Origin: Candidatus Saccharicenans sp. | GTDB taxonomy: Bacteria > Acidobacteriota > Aminicenantia > Aminicenantales > Saccharicenantaceae | Direction: 5' to 3' | Assembly (NCBI GenBank): GCA_030017715.1 | Contig: JASEIU010000002.1 | Coordinates: forward strand, 174,915 to 238,914 | DNA length: 64,000 nucleotides | Shown: positions 35,905-44,510 of the stretch, one piece after another | Position numbering within the stretch: the first letter of the stretch is position 1 | Layout of the letters: every line of letters starts with the position of its first letter | The notes under the pieces: model-generated | Told to the model about the DNA's origin: nothing | Database searches by the model: none | Seen by the model: the letters and a program-made list of their open reading frames with translations, nothing else | Program-made: the position numbers and the translations under genes

Positions 35905-36423
35905 TTATTTCTTATCTCTCATAAAAGATTTAAGTTTCTCCAGCCTGGGGTCGGAATCCCTGACCTCGCAGGAACAGCGTCCCTGGTTGATCAGCTCCCC
36001 GCAGACCGGGCAGATGCCCTCGCAATCTTCCGAACACAGCGGGCGCAGCGGGAAGCTCAAGTTAAGCTGCTCCAGGATGATGGCCCGCAGGTCAAGCTGC
36101 TGCTGATAGTAGAAAAAGCGGCTCAGGTCTTCCTCCTCCAGCTCTTCCTTCATCTCGTCCAGCTCTTCCGGCAGGTAGACCAGGTCGAAGGCCGAATCAA
36201 CGCAGTACTCAAACGGTCTCAGACAGCGACTGCAGACAAAACTCAGCCTGGTGCTGAGCCGTCCCTTGACCTGAACGTCGCTCCCGACCTTTCTGATTTC
36301 CACCTCGGCATGGGTGGGCTGCAGGAAGACGGCGTCTTCCTCAACCAGGTCCAGACCGACGAAGTCAAAATCCTGGTCGATGTGCAATCCCTCTCGCGGA
36401 ATTTCGTTGACATCGATAACCAT
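35905..36423 (-). CDS. YceD/DUF177 family protein
   Basis: 172 residues. Gene order (immediately upstream of rpmF) and the C-terminal Cys pairs (CSRCLRPFEY, then CSEDCEGICPVCGELINQG) match DUF177/YceD proteins, associated with 23S rRNA accumulation in plants and bacteria. Central segment is very acidic (YLPEELDEMKEELEEEDLS). A strong promoter lies 25 bp upstream and the ATG has AAGGA in front. First gene of the lipid operon. Confidence 0.88.
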   Translation of the reverse strand: MVIDVNEIPREGLHIDQDFDFVGLDLVEEDAVFLQPTHAEVEIRKVGSDVQVKGRLSTRLSFVCSRCLRPFEYCVDSAFDLVYLPEELDEMKEELEEEDLSRFFYYQQQLDLRAIILEQLNLSFPLRPLCSEDCEGICPVCGELINQGRCSCEVRDSDPRLEKLKSFMRDKK

Positions 36424-36447
36424 GAATGAATCCTTTTATGACCAAGT

Positions 36448-36475
36448 ATTATACCAGCTTAGTCCGGGTTGTCAA
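36448..36475 (-). promoter_or_regulatory. Consensus sigma-70 promoter of yceD-rpmF-plsX-fab operon
   Basis: Minus strand TTGACA (36475-36470), 16-bp spacer, TATAAT (36453-36448). Both hexamers are perfect. Start expected near 36441, giving an 18-nt leader with AAGGA before the yceD ATG. Confidence 0.8.
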
Positions 36476-36667
36476 CCGACCGCCGCCGCGGATCGGGCCG
36501 AGTTTCGGCGACGGCCGGAGCGCCTCCCTGCCCGCGCCGCTCGTCCCAGCGCCCGACCGGAACCACCGACGCTCCAGGCTGCGGGAAACTTAGCCCGGGC
36601 CGTTCAGCATTGCTCCCGGCCGCCAGTCGCAGCCAAACGGATGCCGGCCCGATCCCGCAGCCATCAC

Positions 36668-36695
36668 TTGCCAGCAAGAGCAATTGGAGTATAAT
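36668..36695 (+). promoter_or_regulatory. Sigma-70 promoter of the small-protein/polA operon
   Basis: TTGCCA (36668-36673), 16-bp spacer, TATAAT (36690-36695). Start near 36702, 16 nt before the ATG at 36718. The block between this and the divergent promoter (about 36480-36660) is GC-rich and holds no gene I can support. Confidence 0.65.
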
Positions 36696-36717
36696 CACAA
36701 ATGAAGGAACCCCGAGG

Positions 36718-36975
36718 ATGGAAGGCTTTAACACCACGATTGAGTACAAGGGCAATATCCTTATGGTGCAAACCCAGGACAAAGGACCGGCCTTCAATTA
36801 CATCGAATCCCTGATTTATCTGGCCGGACGGGTTATTACTTCCAAAAGGTCGTCTTACGCCGCCCACCTCAACCAACCCAATCTACAGGAAATAATACAG
36901 AGACTGGTGGAAGAACTTCACGCCGACGTGCTGGACGAAATCGTCGAAGGGAAGTACGACAAGTTGCTCGAATGA
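36718..36975 (+). CDS. Conserved-looking small protein of unknown function, coupled to polA
   Basis: 85 residues starting MEGFNTTIEYKGNILMVQTQ. The N-terminal part looks like short beta strands, the C-terminal half like amphipathic helices (LQEIIQRLVEELHADVLDEI). It has no membrane segment and no Cys. I do not recognise the family. Its TGA overlaps the polA ATG (ATGA at 36972-36975), so it is translated with DNA polymerase I. An upstream in-frame extension exists but is in GC-rich spacer before the promoter. Reality of the gene is supported by promoter, coupling and codon use like its neighbours. Confidence 0.75.
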   Translation: MEGFNTTIEYKGNILMVQTQDKGPAFNYIESLIYLAGRVITSKRSSYAAHLNQPNLQEIIQRLVEELHADVLDEIVEGKYDKLLE

Positions 36976-39698
36976 CATTAGGCAGGCTTTTCCTGATCGA
37001 CGGCAATTCGCTGCTTTACCGTTCATATTACGCTATCCAGAAGCTGTCCAACTCGTCCGGATTTCCCACCAACGCCATTTATGGTTTTATCAATACCCTG
37101 AACAAAATAATCGAAGAAGAAAATCCCGAGTACCTGGGAGTGGTGTTCGACACCGGGGCGCCCACCCTTAGACACCAGGCCTACCTGGAATATAAAGCCG
37201 GGCGCCGGCCGATGCCCGGGGACCTGGTGGTCCAGGTTCCGGTCCTGAAAAAAATAATCTCCGCCCGGCGGATTCCTATGTTTGAATACCCGGATTATGA
37301 AGCCGACGATGTGCTGGCCACCCTGTCGAGACTGGCTGCCGAGAAGGAAATCTGCGTGGTCATCGTCACCACCGATAAAGACCTTCTCCAGGTGCTGGGG
37401 TCGAGGGTGGTCATATACAACCCAGCCAGGGACTTTTACCTGATCGATGATGGGCTGTGTCCGGAATGTCTGGCCCGGTTGAAGAATAAAGAAATAAAAA
37501 GGGTGGAAGAGTTTTTCGGAGTCCCGGCCGCCCTGGTGGCCGATGTCCTGGCCCTCTGGGGAGACGCCTCCGACAACATCCCGGGAGTGCCGGGCGTGGG
37601 GGAGAAAACGGCCAAGAATCTGATTCTGGAATTCGGCGCCCTGGACAACCTGATTGCCAATCTCGACCGGGTTAAGAATCCCCGGATCAGGGAAAACCTG
37701 AAAAACAACCTGGACAGCCTGGAGTTGAGCCGGAAGCTGGTCCGGGTGGAAGACGGCCTTAACCTGGAACTCGACCTGGATAGCTTCAAACCTCAGGAGC
37801 CCGACAGTCAAGCCCTGATTGAACTGTTCCGGGAGCTGGAATTTACCAGTTTCATTCCCCGGTATTTAAATAATTTAAAGGAATGCCCGCCCAGGAACTT
37901 TGAGACCATCCTGGACCGGGAATCGTTTCGGAAGGTACTGCGTGCTCTAAGAGAGGCCGGAGAGGTCGCTCTCGATACCGAAACCACCAGCCTCTTCCCG
38001 ACCCGGGCCAGGCTGGTGGGCTTATCCTTTTCTCTCCAACCCGGCCAGGCCTGCTATCTCCCCCTGCGGCATGATTATCCGCTGGCCCCCGCCCAGCTAC
38101 CGGCCGGAGAAGTGCTGTCCGAACTCAAGCCCCTGCTGGAGAATCCGGACCTAAAAAAAATCGGCCAGAATATCAAATATGATTACATCGTCCTAAAACG
38201 GGAGGGTATAGAGCTGCGGGGCATCCATCTCGACACCATGGTCCTGTCCTATCTCCTGGAACCAAACTGGGGTAAGCATAACCTGGACAGGCTGGCCACT
38301 CACTATCTTCAGGAAGCCAAGATTCCTTTTGACAGCCTGGTCGGCAAGGGGAAAAAACAGCTGACCATGGACCAGGTGCCGGTCGACCGGGCAGCCGAAT
38401 ACGCCTGCCAGGATGCTCATTTAGCCCTGAGCCTGAGCCGGGTGCTGTGGCCGCACATAGAGACCAGAAAGCTGGACTGGCTGTACCGGGAAATAGAACT
38501 GCCGCTGATCGAGGTGCTGGCCGAAATGGAAATGGCCGGCGTCAGGCTGGACCTGAATATGCTGCGGACTCTGGGCAGCGAACTCGAAACCCAGCTGGGG
38601 AGGCTGGAAAAAAAGATATACGAGCTGGCCGGCCAGGAATTTAACATCAACTCTCCGCAGCAGCTCAGCCAGGTTTTGTTTCACAAATTAAATCTTCCCG
38701 CTTCCAGGAAAACCAGGGTCACCCGGAGCCTGTCCACGGCCACCGAAATCCTGGAGGAGCTGGCTCCGCTTCATCCCCTGGCAGGCGCGGTGCTGGAGTA
38801 CAGACAGCTGGCCAAAATAAAATCCACCTACGTCGAGGCGCTTATTGAGCTGGTGAATCCGGAAACCGGGCGGGTGCACACCTCATACAACCAGACCATA
38901 ACGGCCACCGGCCGGCTGTCTTCCTCCGACCCCAATCTGCAGAACATCCCGGCCCGGGGAGAAATGGGAAAGAAGATTCGTCAGGCGTTCATCCCGGACG
39001 ACGGCCATCTGCTGCTGTCGGCCGACTACTCACAGATTGAGTTAAGACTGCTGGCCCATCTATCGGAAGACCCGTTGCTCCTGGAGACTTTCCGCGGCGA
39101 CCGGGACATTCACAGCGAGACCGCCCGCCGGGTGTTCGGCCCGGCGTCTGAATTGTTTCCCGACGAGATGAGGCGCCGGGCTAAAATCATAAATTTCAGC
39201 ATTATTTACGGGACCTCGGCTTTTTCGCTGGCCAAGGAACTGGAAACCTCATCGGCCGAAGCCCAGAAGTTTATCGACCGCTATTTCTCAGACCATAAAA
39301 AAGTAAAAGAATATTTAGAGGGCGTGGTGGAGCAAGCCAGAGAAAAGGGATATGCCGAGACCATCTTCGGCCGCCAGCGGCAGATACCGGAGTTAAAAAG
39401 TTCCGACCACAACACTTTTCAGGCGGGCCGCCGGATGGCCCTCAACACACCCATTCAGGGTTCGGCGGCCGACATCATCAAGCTGGCCATGGTCAAAATT
39501 TACCGGGAGATCAGGTCCCGGGGACTGAAAACCAGGATGATTCTTCAGGTGCACGACGAGCTGGTCTTCGAAGTGCCCGAAAACGAAAAAGACCGGATCG
39601 GTCTGCTGGTCAGAGAGACCATGGAGAACATCTGTTCCCTGCGGGTGCCGCTTAAGGTTAACCTGGGGTGGGGGAGAAACTGGGCCGAGGTTAAATAG
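36972..39698 (+). CDS. polA: DNA polymerase I
   Basis: 908 residues. Three domains are visible: 5' nuclease (about 1-300, LFLIDGNSLLYRSYYA and GDASDNIPGVPGVGEKTA), 3'-5' exonuclease (about 315-500) and polymerase (about 510-908). The proofreading site seems intact: ExoI VALDTETTSLF, ExoII GQNIKYDYIVL, ExoIII YACQDAHLAL. Polymerase motif A DYSQIELRLLAHLS, the O-helix RRRAKIINFSIIYG with Phe, and motif C HDE are present. It repairs DNA and removes Okazaki primers. Many bacterial PolA lose the exonuclease residues, so this is a full-function type. Confidence 0.97.
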   Translation: MTLGRLFLIDGNSLLYRSYYAIQKLSNSSGFPTNAIYGFINTLNKIIEEENPEYLGVVFDTGAPTLRHQAYLEYKAGRRPMPGDLVVQVPVLKKIISARRIPMFEYPDYEADDVLATLSRLAAEKEICVVIVTTDKDLLQVLGSRVVIYNPARDFYLIDDGLCPECLARLKNKEIKRVEEFFGVPAALVADVLALWGDASDNIPGVPGVGEKTAKNLILEFGALDNLIANLDRVKNPRIRENLKNNLDSLELSRKLVRVEDGLNLELDLDSFKPQEPDSQALIELFRELEFTSFIPRYLNNLKECPPRNFETILDRESFRKVLRALREAGEVALDTETTSLFPTRARLVGLSFSLQPGQACYLPLRHDYPLAPAQLPAGEVLSELKPLLENPDLKKIGQNIKYDYIVLKREGIELRGIHLDTMVLSYLLEPNWGKHNLDRLATHYLQEAKIPFDSLVGKGKKQLTMDQVPVDRAAEYACQDAHLALSLSRVLWPHIETRKLDWLYREIELPLIEVLAEMEMAGVRLDLNMLRTLGSELETQLGRLEKKIYELAGQEFNINSPQQLSQVLFHKLNLPASRKTRVTRSLSTATEILEELAPLHPLAGAVLEYRQLAKIKSTYVEALIELVNPETGRVHTSYNQTITATGRLSSSDPNLQNIPARGEMGKKIRQAFIPDDGHLLLSADYSQIELRLLAHLSEDPLLLETFRGDRDIHSETARRVFGPASELFPDEMRRRAKIINFSIIYGTSAFSLAKELETSSAEAQKFIDRYFSDHKKVKEYLEGVVEQAREKGYAETIFGRQRQIPELKSSDHNTFQAGRRMALNTPIQGSAADIIKLAMVKIYREIRSRGLKTRMILQVHDELVFEVPENEKDRIGLLVRETMENICSLRVPLKVNLGWGRNWAEVK

Positions 39699-39715
39699 CC
39701 GGAGTTCAAACCGGC

Positions 39716-40840
39716 TCAGACCAGCGGTTTCTGGTAAACCCGATAAATCTTGTAAATCTGGCCGCCCAGCCTTTCCATTTCCGACCTGACCCGGACATTG
39801 GCTTCCATCTCATGATGGGTGTCCATGATTTCAAAGCCGGCTTTCTGGGCCGAAGTCAACACGGCCACTCCCATCAGAGCGTCCAGACCCATCCCCCGGT
39901 ACTCCTTCTTGATGGCACCCAGCAGCAGGTCGAGCTGCCTGGTTTTTTTCTGGGCCCGCAGTATATGAATAAGACCGAACGGCAGCAGCCGGCCGCGGGC
40001 TTTTTTGATGCCGGCCGTCATATCCGGGATGGCGACGATGAAAGCCACCACCTGTCCGTCTTTCAGAACGCCCTTTATAAATCGAGGGTCAAGCACCGGC
40101 ATGTATTTCTTGGCCAGGTCGTCCATTTCCTTTTCATCCAGCGGAGCGTAACCGTAGATATTGCTCTCAATGTAAGTTTCGTTCATCAGGACCAGGATCG
40201 GTCTGATCCAGGGCTTGAGTTCTTTTTTCGACCGGAACTCCAGGAGCTGAAAACCTCTCTTGAGAATTCTTTCAGCTATCCGTTTGTAGATTTCCGGCAC
40301 TTCTTTGGGCACATCTATTTTGTAGACAAAATAATCGATGTCCTTGGTGTAACCTTCCTTTTCCACCATCTCCGGCAGCCATTCGAAATTATAATAGGTG
40401 GCAATGGTGGCCCGGTTTTCAAAACCCTTGATCAGAAAACCTTCGGGGTCCTGGTCGGAAAAACCGTAAGGCCCGATGATGCGGGTCATGCCTCTTTCCC
40501 GCGCCCACTCCTCCACCCGGCCCAGCAGGGCATGAACCACCGCCTGGTCCTGAACGCTTTCCAGAAAGCCGAAGCGGGCTGTTTTCTCGTTCCGGACTTC
40601 ATTGTAGCGGCGGTTGATGATGCCCATCACCCGGCCGACCACCTGGCCGTCTTTTTCGGCCAGCAGCAGGATGGTGTCCGAGTAACTGAAGGCTTTGTTC
40701 TTTTTGGGGTTGAAATAGGCCCACTCATCCATATAGATAGGAGGCACCCAGTTCGGCCGGTCTTTATGCAGCTTTTCCGGCAGGTAAATAAAAGCTTTAA
40801 GCTGGGCCCTGGTTTTAACTTCAATCAATTCGATGCTCAT
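39716..40840 (-). CDS. GNAT-fold N-acetyltransferase-like protein
   Basis: 374 residues from ATG 40840, with AAGGA eight bases upstream (GTG 40846 possible). The N-terminal half has the GNAT-like segment AEKDGQVVGRVMGIINRRYN and EWARERGMTRIIGPYGFSD; the second half has VVAFIVAIPDMT and KKEYRGMGLDALMGVAV, an acetyl-CoA loop-like pattern. It resembles the YghO-type uncharacterised family; the substrate is unknown. The gene stands alone and converges on polA with an 18-bp gap. Confidence 0.7.
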   Translation of the reverse strand: MSIELIEVKTRAQLKAFIYLPEKLHKDRPNWVPPIYMDEWAYFNPKKNKAFSYSDTILLLAEKDGQVVGRVMGIINRRYNEVRNEKTARFGFLESVQDQAVVHALLGRVEEWARERGMTRIIGPYGFSDQDPEGFLIKGFENRATIATYYNFEWLPEMVEKEGYTKDIDYFVYKIDVPKEVPEIYKRIAERILKRGFQLLEFRSKKELKPWIRPILVLMNETYIESNIYGYAPLDEKEMDDLAKKYMPVLDPRFIKGVLKDGQVVAFIVAIPDMTAGIKKARGRLLPFGLIHILRAQKKTRQLDLLLGAIKKEYRGMGLDALMGVAVLTSAQKAGFEIMDTHHEMEANVRVRSEMERLGGQIYKIYRVYQKPLV

Positions 40841-41096
40841 GGTCACGTCCTTTCTTCAAAGAATTCTATCAGATTTTCGATCAAGAATTAAAAATATTTT
40901 TTCATCGGCCTGACCGGCATTTACAGAGGGCCCGGCGCCGGAACCGGGCGGCTCAGCCTGCGCCCTGCCCGGCGGCTCCGCCTCCGTCCTCTGCGGGAGA
41001 ATCTCTTCTCAAGCGGGCCGCCGGCTACAGTCCAGGCCGCCCGACCGGCCCTCGGGGCCTCGCATTGCGGCCACCGAGCCGTTTTCTCCTTTAATC
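40841..41096. other. GC-rich structured intergenic block
   Basis: No gene. The segment 40924-40993 can fold: CAGAGG (40924-40929) pairs with CCTCTG (40988-40993), enclosing GCCCGG (40930-40935) with CCGGGC (40944-40949). It may be RNA structure or a decayed repeat. The composition is far more GC-rich than the AT-rich promoter region that follows. Confidence 0.45.
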
Positions 41097-41162
41097 TGTG
41101 GAAAAAGTCCTGAGTTGCTTGTGGAAAAGCTGCCGATTTTTTTGTGAATTTCTTGTGGCAAA
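41097..41162 (-). promoter_or_regulatory. Phased array of DnaA-box-like sites
   Basis: Four co-oriented 9-mers (minus-strand reading): TTTTCCACA at 41097-41105 and 41120-41128, AAATTCACA at 41143-41151 and TTTGCCACA at 41154-41162. The first two fit the relaxed DnaA box TTWTNCACA; the fourth has one mismatch and the third two. Starts are 23, 23 and 11 bp apart, near helical phasing. An AT-rich tract (41163-41204) follows directly. Candidate origin element or DnaA-controlled promoter. Confidence 0.5.
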
Positions 41163-41165
41163 TTC

Positions 41166-41195
41166 TTGACAATAAGATTTTTATTTTAATATACT
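41166..41195 (+). promoter_or_regulatory. Sigma-70 promoter of hydrogenase operon (near-leaderless)
   Basis: Perfect TTGACA (41166-41171), 18-bp AT-only-rich spacer, TATACT (41190-41195). Predicted +1 at about 41202, three bases before the ATG at 41205. Confidence 0.7.
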
Positions 41196-41204
41196 CATAA
41201 ACTC

Positions 41205-42635
41205 ATGAAAGTAGAAGCCATAACCCTCCTTACTATTTTCATTCCGGTTTTAGGTTCGTTGCTGGTGCCTCTGGCCGGAGCCATTTCGCCCCGCGTCCGT
41301 TCCGCCTGGTCGGTGCTTCTGGGGGCCATAACCGCTTTTCTCCCCCTGACCCTGATACCGCAGGCCATGAAGGGCGGCGAGGTGGTCTGGTCCAGAAGCC
41401 TGGCCCTGGGTCTGGATTTCGTCCTGGTCATCGACCCCCTGTCGATCTTCATGGCCATTGTTTCCTCGTTCATCGGATTCCTGATCATCATTTACTCGCT
41501 CGGCTACATCCACCACGAAGACCACCAGAATGAATACTACCTGATGGTAGTGCTGTTCATCGGCTCCATGATGGGACTGGTGTTCTCCAGCAGCCTGGTC
41601 TTCATGTACCTGTTCTGGGAAATAATAGCCATCGCCTGCTGGCGGTTGATCGGCTTTTACCGGCAGAAGGACTACGTCCTGAAAGCCGATAAGGCTTTCC
41701 TGGTGACCTTCGGCGGAGCGGTGGTCATGCTGCTGGGCTTCATCCTGATCTACGGCCAGACCGGCACCTTCAACCTGGTGGATATGCGCGGAGTAGCCGT
41801 CTCCGGCACGGCCGTTCTGTTAATTCTGTTCGGCATGTTCTCCAAGTCGGCTACCGTCCCCCTGCACACCTGGCTGCCAGATGCCGGCGTCGCCCCGACC
41901 ACGGTGACCGCCCTGCTGCACGCGGCCGTCCTGGTCAAAATCGGCGTTTACGCCTATGCCCGCCTGTTCCTGTACACTTTCAAGATCCCGCCTGACTGGC
42001 AGCAGGCCATAATCATCCTGGCCGTCCTGTCCAGCCTGATTTCGGCCGGCGCGGCCACGGTGGAGAATGATTTCAAAAGAATTCTGGCTTACTCCACGGT
42101 CAGCCAGATTGGTTATATTTTTCTTGGATTGAGCGTCTCCACTCCCACCGCCATCTCCGGCGCCCTGCTGTTCATTCTGATGCACGGGCTGGCCAAGGCC
42201 GGGCTGTTCCTCTGCGCCGGCATTGTGATTCATGCCACCCATAAACGTGATATCAGAGAGATGGGCGGGTTGATCAAAACCATGCCCATAACAGCCATAT
42301 CATTTTTGATTTGCGCCTTTTCGGTCATCGGACTGCCGCCTCTGGGGGGCTTCTTCTCCAAGCTGCTGGTCATCATGGGCACGGTCCAGGCTGACCAGGT
42401 CTGGGTGGCCGCTCTGGCTCTGTTCACTGCTGTCCTGACCATGTTCTATCTGCTCCGGGTTTTTGCTCTGGTGTTTCTGGGCGACCTTAAAATCCCGGCC
42501 CCGGAGAAAACTCCCTCCATGGTCGGAGTGGTGGCTGCCCTGGCCGTGCTGTCAGTCGTGGCCGGGCTGCTGGTAACCTACCCGATGAAGCTCGTCCAGA
42601 TGGCAACAACTCACATAAGCTGGTGGCTAAGATGA
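41205..42635 (+). CDS. Hydrogenase/complex I antiporter-like membrane subunit (NuoL/M, HyfB type)
   Basis: 476 residues, about 14 membrane helices. The proton-translocation pattern of NuoL/M/N and Mrp antiporters is present: a Glu in TM5 (FWEIIAIACW), a Lys in TM7 of FSKSATVPLHTWLPDAGVAPTTVTALLHAAVLVKIG, and ILAYSTVSQIGYIFLGL. First gene of the hydrogenase operon, starting about three bases after the predicted transcription start. It lacks the long C-terminal lateral helix seen in the next gene. It should pump ions driven by electron flow to protons. Confidence 0.9.
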   Translation: MKVEAITLLTIFIPVLGSLLVPLAGAISPRVRSAWSVLLGAITAFLPLTLIPQAMKGGEVVWSRSLALGLDFVLVIDPLSIFMAIVSSFIGFLIIIYSLGYIHHEDHQNEYYLMVVLFIGSMMGLVFSSSLVFMYLFWEIIAIACWRLIGFYRQKDYVLKADKAFLVTFGGAVVMLLGFILIYGQTGTFNLVDMRGVAVSGTAVLLILFGMFSKSATVPLHTWLPDAGVAPTTVTALLHAAVLVKIGVYAYARLFLYTFKIPPDWQQAIIILAVLSSLISAGAATVENDFKRILAYSTVSQIGYIFLGLSVSTPTAISGALLFILMHGLAKAGLFLCAGIVIHATHKRDIREMGGLIKTMPITAISFLICAFSVIGLPPLGGFFSKLLVIMGTVQADQVWVAALALFTAVLTMFYLLRVFALVFLGDLKIPAPEKTPSMVGVVAALAVLSVVAGLLVTYPMKLVQMATTHISWWLR

Positions 42636-44500
42636 GTTCAACAATTTTACTGTGGCCCATTCTTTTTCCGGCCGCGATGGCCGCGGTGCTGCTGTTGATC
42701 CCGACCCGGGTCAGGCTGGTGCGGGAAATTCTGTCGGTTCTGAGCTCGGGAGCCCTGCTTTACCTCGGCTTCATGCTTTTTTCCCGGAAAAACCTGTCGC
42801 TGGTTGCCGACTGGCTGGGAACGGGCATTAATTTTGACCTGAGGCTATATCACTTCTCGGCTTTCATCCTGCTGGCTCTCAGCGGCTTTCTGTTTTTGAT
42901 CTGCCTCTACTCGGCCGTCAAGATGCAAAACCATCCGCGGGTCAGAGAATATTACGCTTATGTTTTTCTGGCCGCGGCCTTTTCCAATGGAGCGGTGCTG
43001 GCCAACAATTTCGTCCTGCTGGTTTTCTTCTGGGAAGCCCTGCTGATCACCACCTACGCGCTGGTAACCCTGGGACTGAAACCGACCTCTCACCGGACGG
43101 CGGTCAAATCTCTGATCATCGGTGGCTTCTGCGATTTCGCCATGATTCTGGGAATAGGCCTGCTCTGGGCTTCAACCGGCACTCTGACCATGGACAAGAT
43201 CCACGTCGAGCCGCATGGGCTGACCGTGGCCGCCTTCGTCCTGATGATGATTGGAGCCATCGGAAAAGCCGGTGCCATGCCCTTCCACACCTGGATTCCC
43301 GATGCCGCTCTCGACGCCCCGGTGAGCTTCATGGCCTTTATGCCCGCGTCTTTCGAAAAGCTTCTGGGCATTTATCTTCTGGCCCGGATCACCTTAGACT
43401 TCTTTGAGCTTAAAGCCGGCAGCGGTCTTTCCATCCTGCTGATGATAATCGGGGCGGCTACCATCGTGTTTGCTGTTTTCATGGCCCTGATTCAGAAGGA
43501 TTTCAAGAAGCTGCTGTCTTTCCACGCGGTCAGCCAGGTGGGCTATATGGTGCTGGGCGTGGGCACGGCCATACCCATCGGCATCGCCGGCGGCATTTTT
43601 CATATGATCAACCACGCCATGTACAAATGCGGTCTGTTCCTCAGCTCCGGGTCGGTGGAACATCGGACAGGTACCACCGAGCTCAAAAAGCTGGGCGGTC
43701 TGGCCCGGGAAATGCCCTGGACGGCCATAGGTTTCTCGGTCTGCGCTCTGGCCATCTCCGGGGTCTGGCCGCTCAACGGCTTTGTCTCCAAGGAAATGGT
43801 TTTCCACGGAGCCTTAGAGACCGGTTATCCGATTTTTGCCATAGCCGCCTGGGTCGGAGCCATCTTCACTTTTGCCTCCTTCCTCAAGGCCGGGCATTCG
43901 GTCTTTTTCGGTCCCAGGTCGACCGAAGTTCCCAGAACTAAGGAAAGCGAAGCTCCGATCGTTCTGCCGATTCTAATTCTGGCCGCTCTTTGCATTACCT
44001 TCGGAGTCTATAATAAATTGCCGCTTGAGAATTTCATCCAGCCGATCCTGGCCGGCCACGTTGAAGCCGGAGAGCATCTGGACTTTACCTCCCATGCGCT
44101 GGACCTCTTCAATCCGATTGCCGGGGTTTCCGTTCTCTGCCTGATCATAGCTCTCGGTATTCACTTCTATGGCTGGAAGAGAGGAGAAAAAAAAGCCTAC
44201 CTGGCTTCCGAGCCGATTCACAACCTGCCGCTGCTGCACAAGCTCTACGACCTGTCCGAAGCCAGGTTCTTCGACCTCTACGAACAGGGTGTAAAATTCC
44301 TGCAGTGGCTGTCACGGCTGCTGTTCAAGTTTATCGACCGGCCGATTGATTATCTGTATGAAAAAGTGGTAACGGCCGCGGGCCGCACTTTTACCGGTCT
44401 GCTGCAAAAAGCTCATAACGGCCAGTACGCCAATTACCTGGCCTGGACTGTCGGCGGCCTGGTGGTCGTCGTCTGGATAATTCTTCAGTTATTAAAATAG
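42632..44500 (+). CDS. Antiporter-like membrane subunit with lateral helix (NuoL/HyfB-like)
   Basis: 622 residues; ATG 42632 overlaps the previous stop as ATGA. Core helices contain ALLITTYALVTLG, GAMPFHTWIPDAALDAPVSF with the conserved Lys upstream, and LLSFHAVSQVGYMVLGVG. The C-terminal ~150 residues (LPLLHKLYDLSEARFFDLY onward, ending in a membrane helix) resemble the extended amphipathic arm plus final helix of NuoL. In complex I this arm runs along the membrane and braces the pumping subunits. Second of three antiporter-like subunits in this operon. Confidence 0.9.
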   Translation: MSSTILLWPILFPAAMAAVLLLIPTRVRLVREILSVLSSGALLYLGFMLFSRKNLSLVADWLGTGINFDLRLYHFSAFILLALSGFLFLICLYSAVKMQNHPRVREYYAYVFLAAAFSNGAVLANNFVLLVFFWEALLITTYALVTLGLKPTSHRTAVKSLIIGGFCDFAMILGIGLLWASTGTLTMDKIHVEPHGLTVAAFVLMMIGAIGKAGAMPFHTWIPDAALDAPVSFMAFMPASFEKLLGIYLLARITLDFFELKAGSGLSILLMIIGAATIVFAVFMALIQKDFKKLLSFHAVSQVGYMVLGVGTAIPIGIAGGIFHMINHAMYKCGLFLSSGSVEHRTGTTELKKLGGLAREMPWTAIGFSVCALAISGVWPLNGFVSKEMVFHGALETGYPIFAIAAWVGAIFTFASFLKAGHSVFFGPRSTEVPRTKESEAPIVLPILILAALCITFGVYNKLPLENFIQPILAGHVEAGEHLDFTSHALDLFNPIAGVSVLCLIIALGIHFYGWKRGEKKAYLASEPIHNLPLLHKLYDLSEARFFDLYEQGVKFLQWLSRLLFKFIDRPIDYLYEKVVTAAGRTFTGLLQKAHNGQYANYLAWTVGGLVVVVWIILQLLK

Positions 44501-44510
44501 AGGAGGAGCG

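Noticed and set aside
36469-36717. In-frame upstream extension of the 85-residue protein
   Set aside because: It lies before the promoter predicted at 36668-36695 and is GC-rich spacer without protein-like character.
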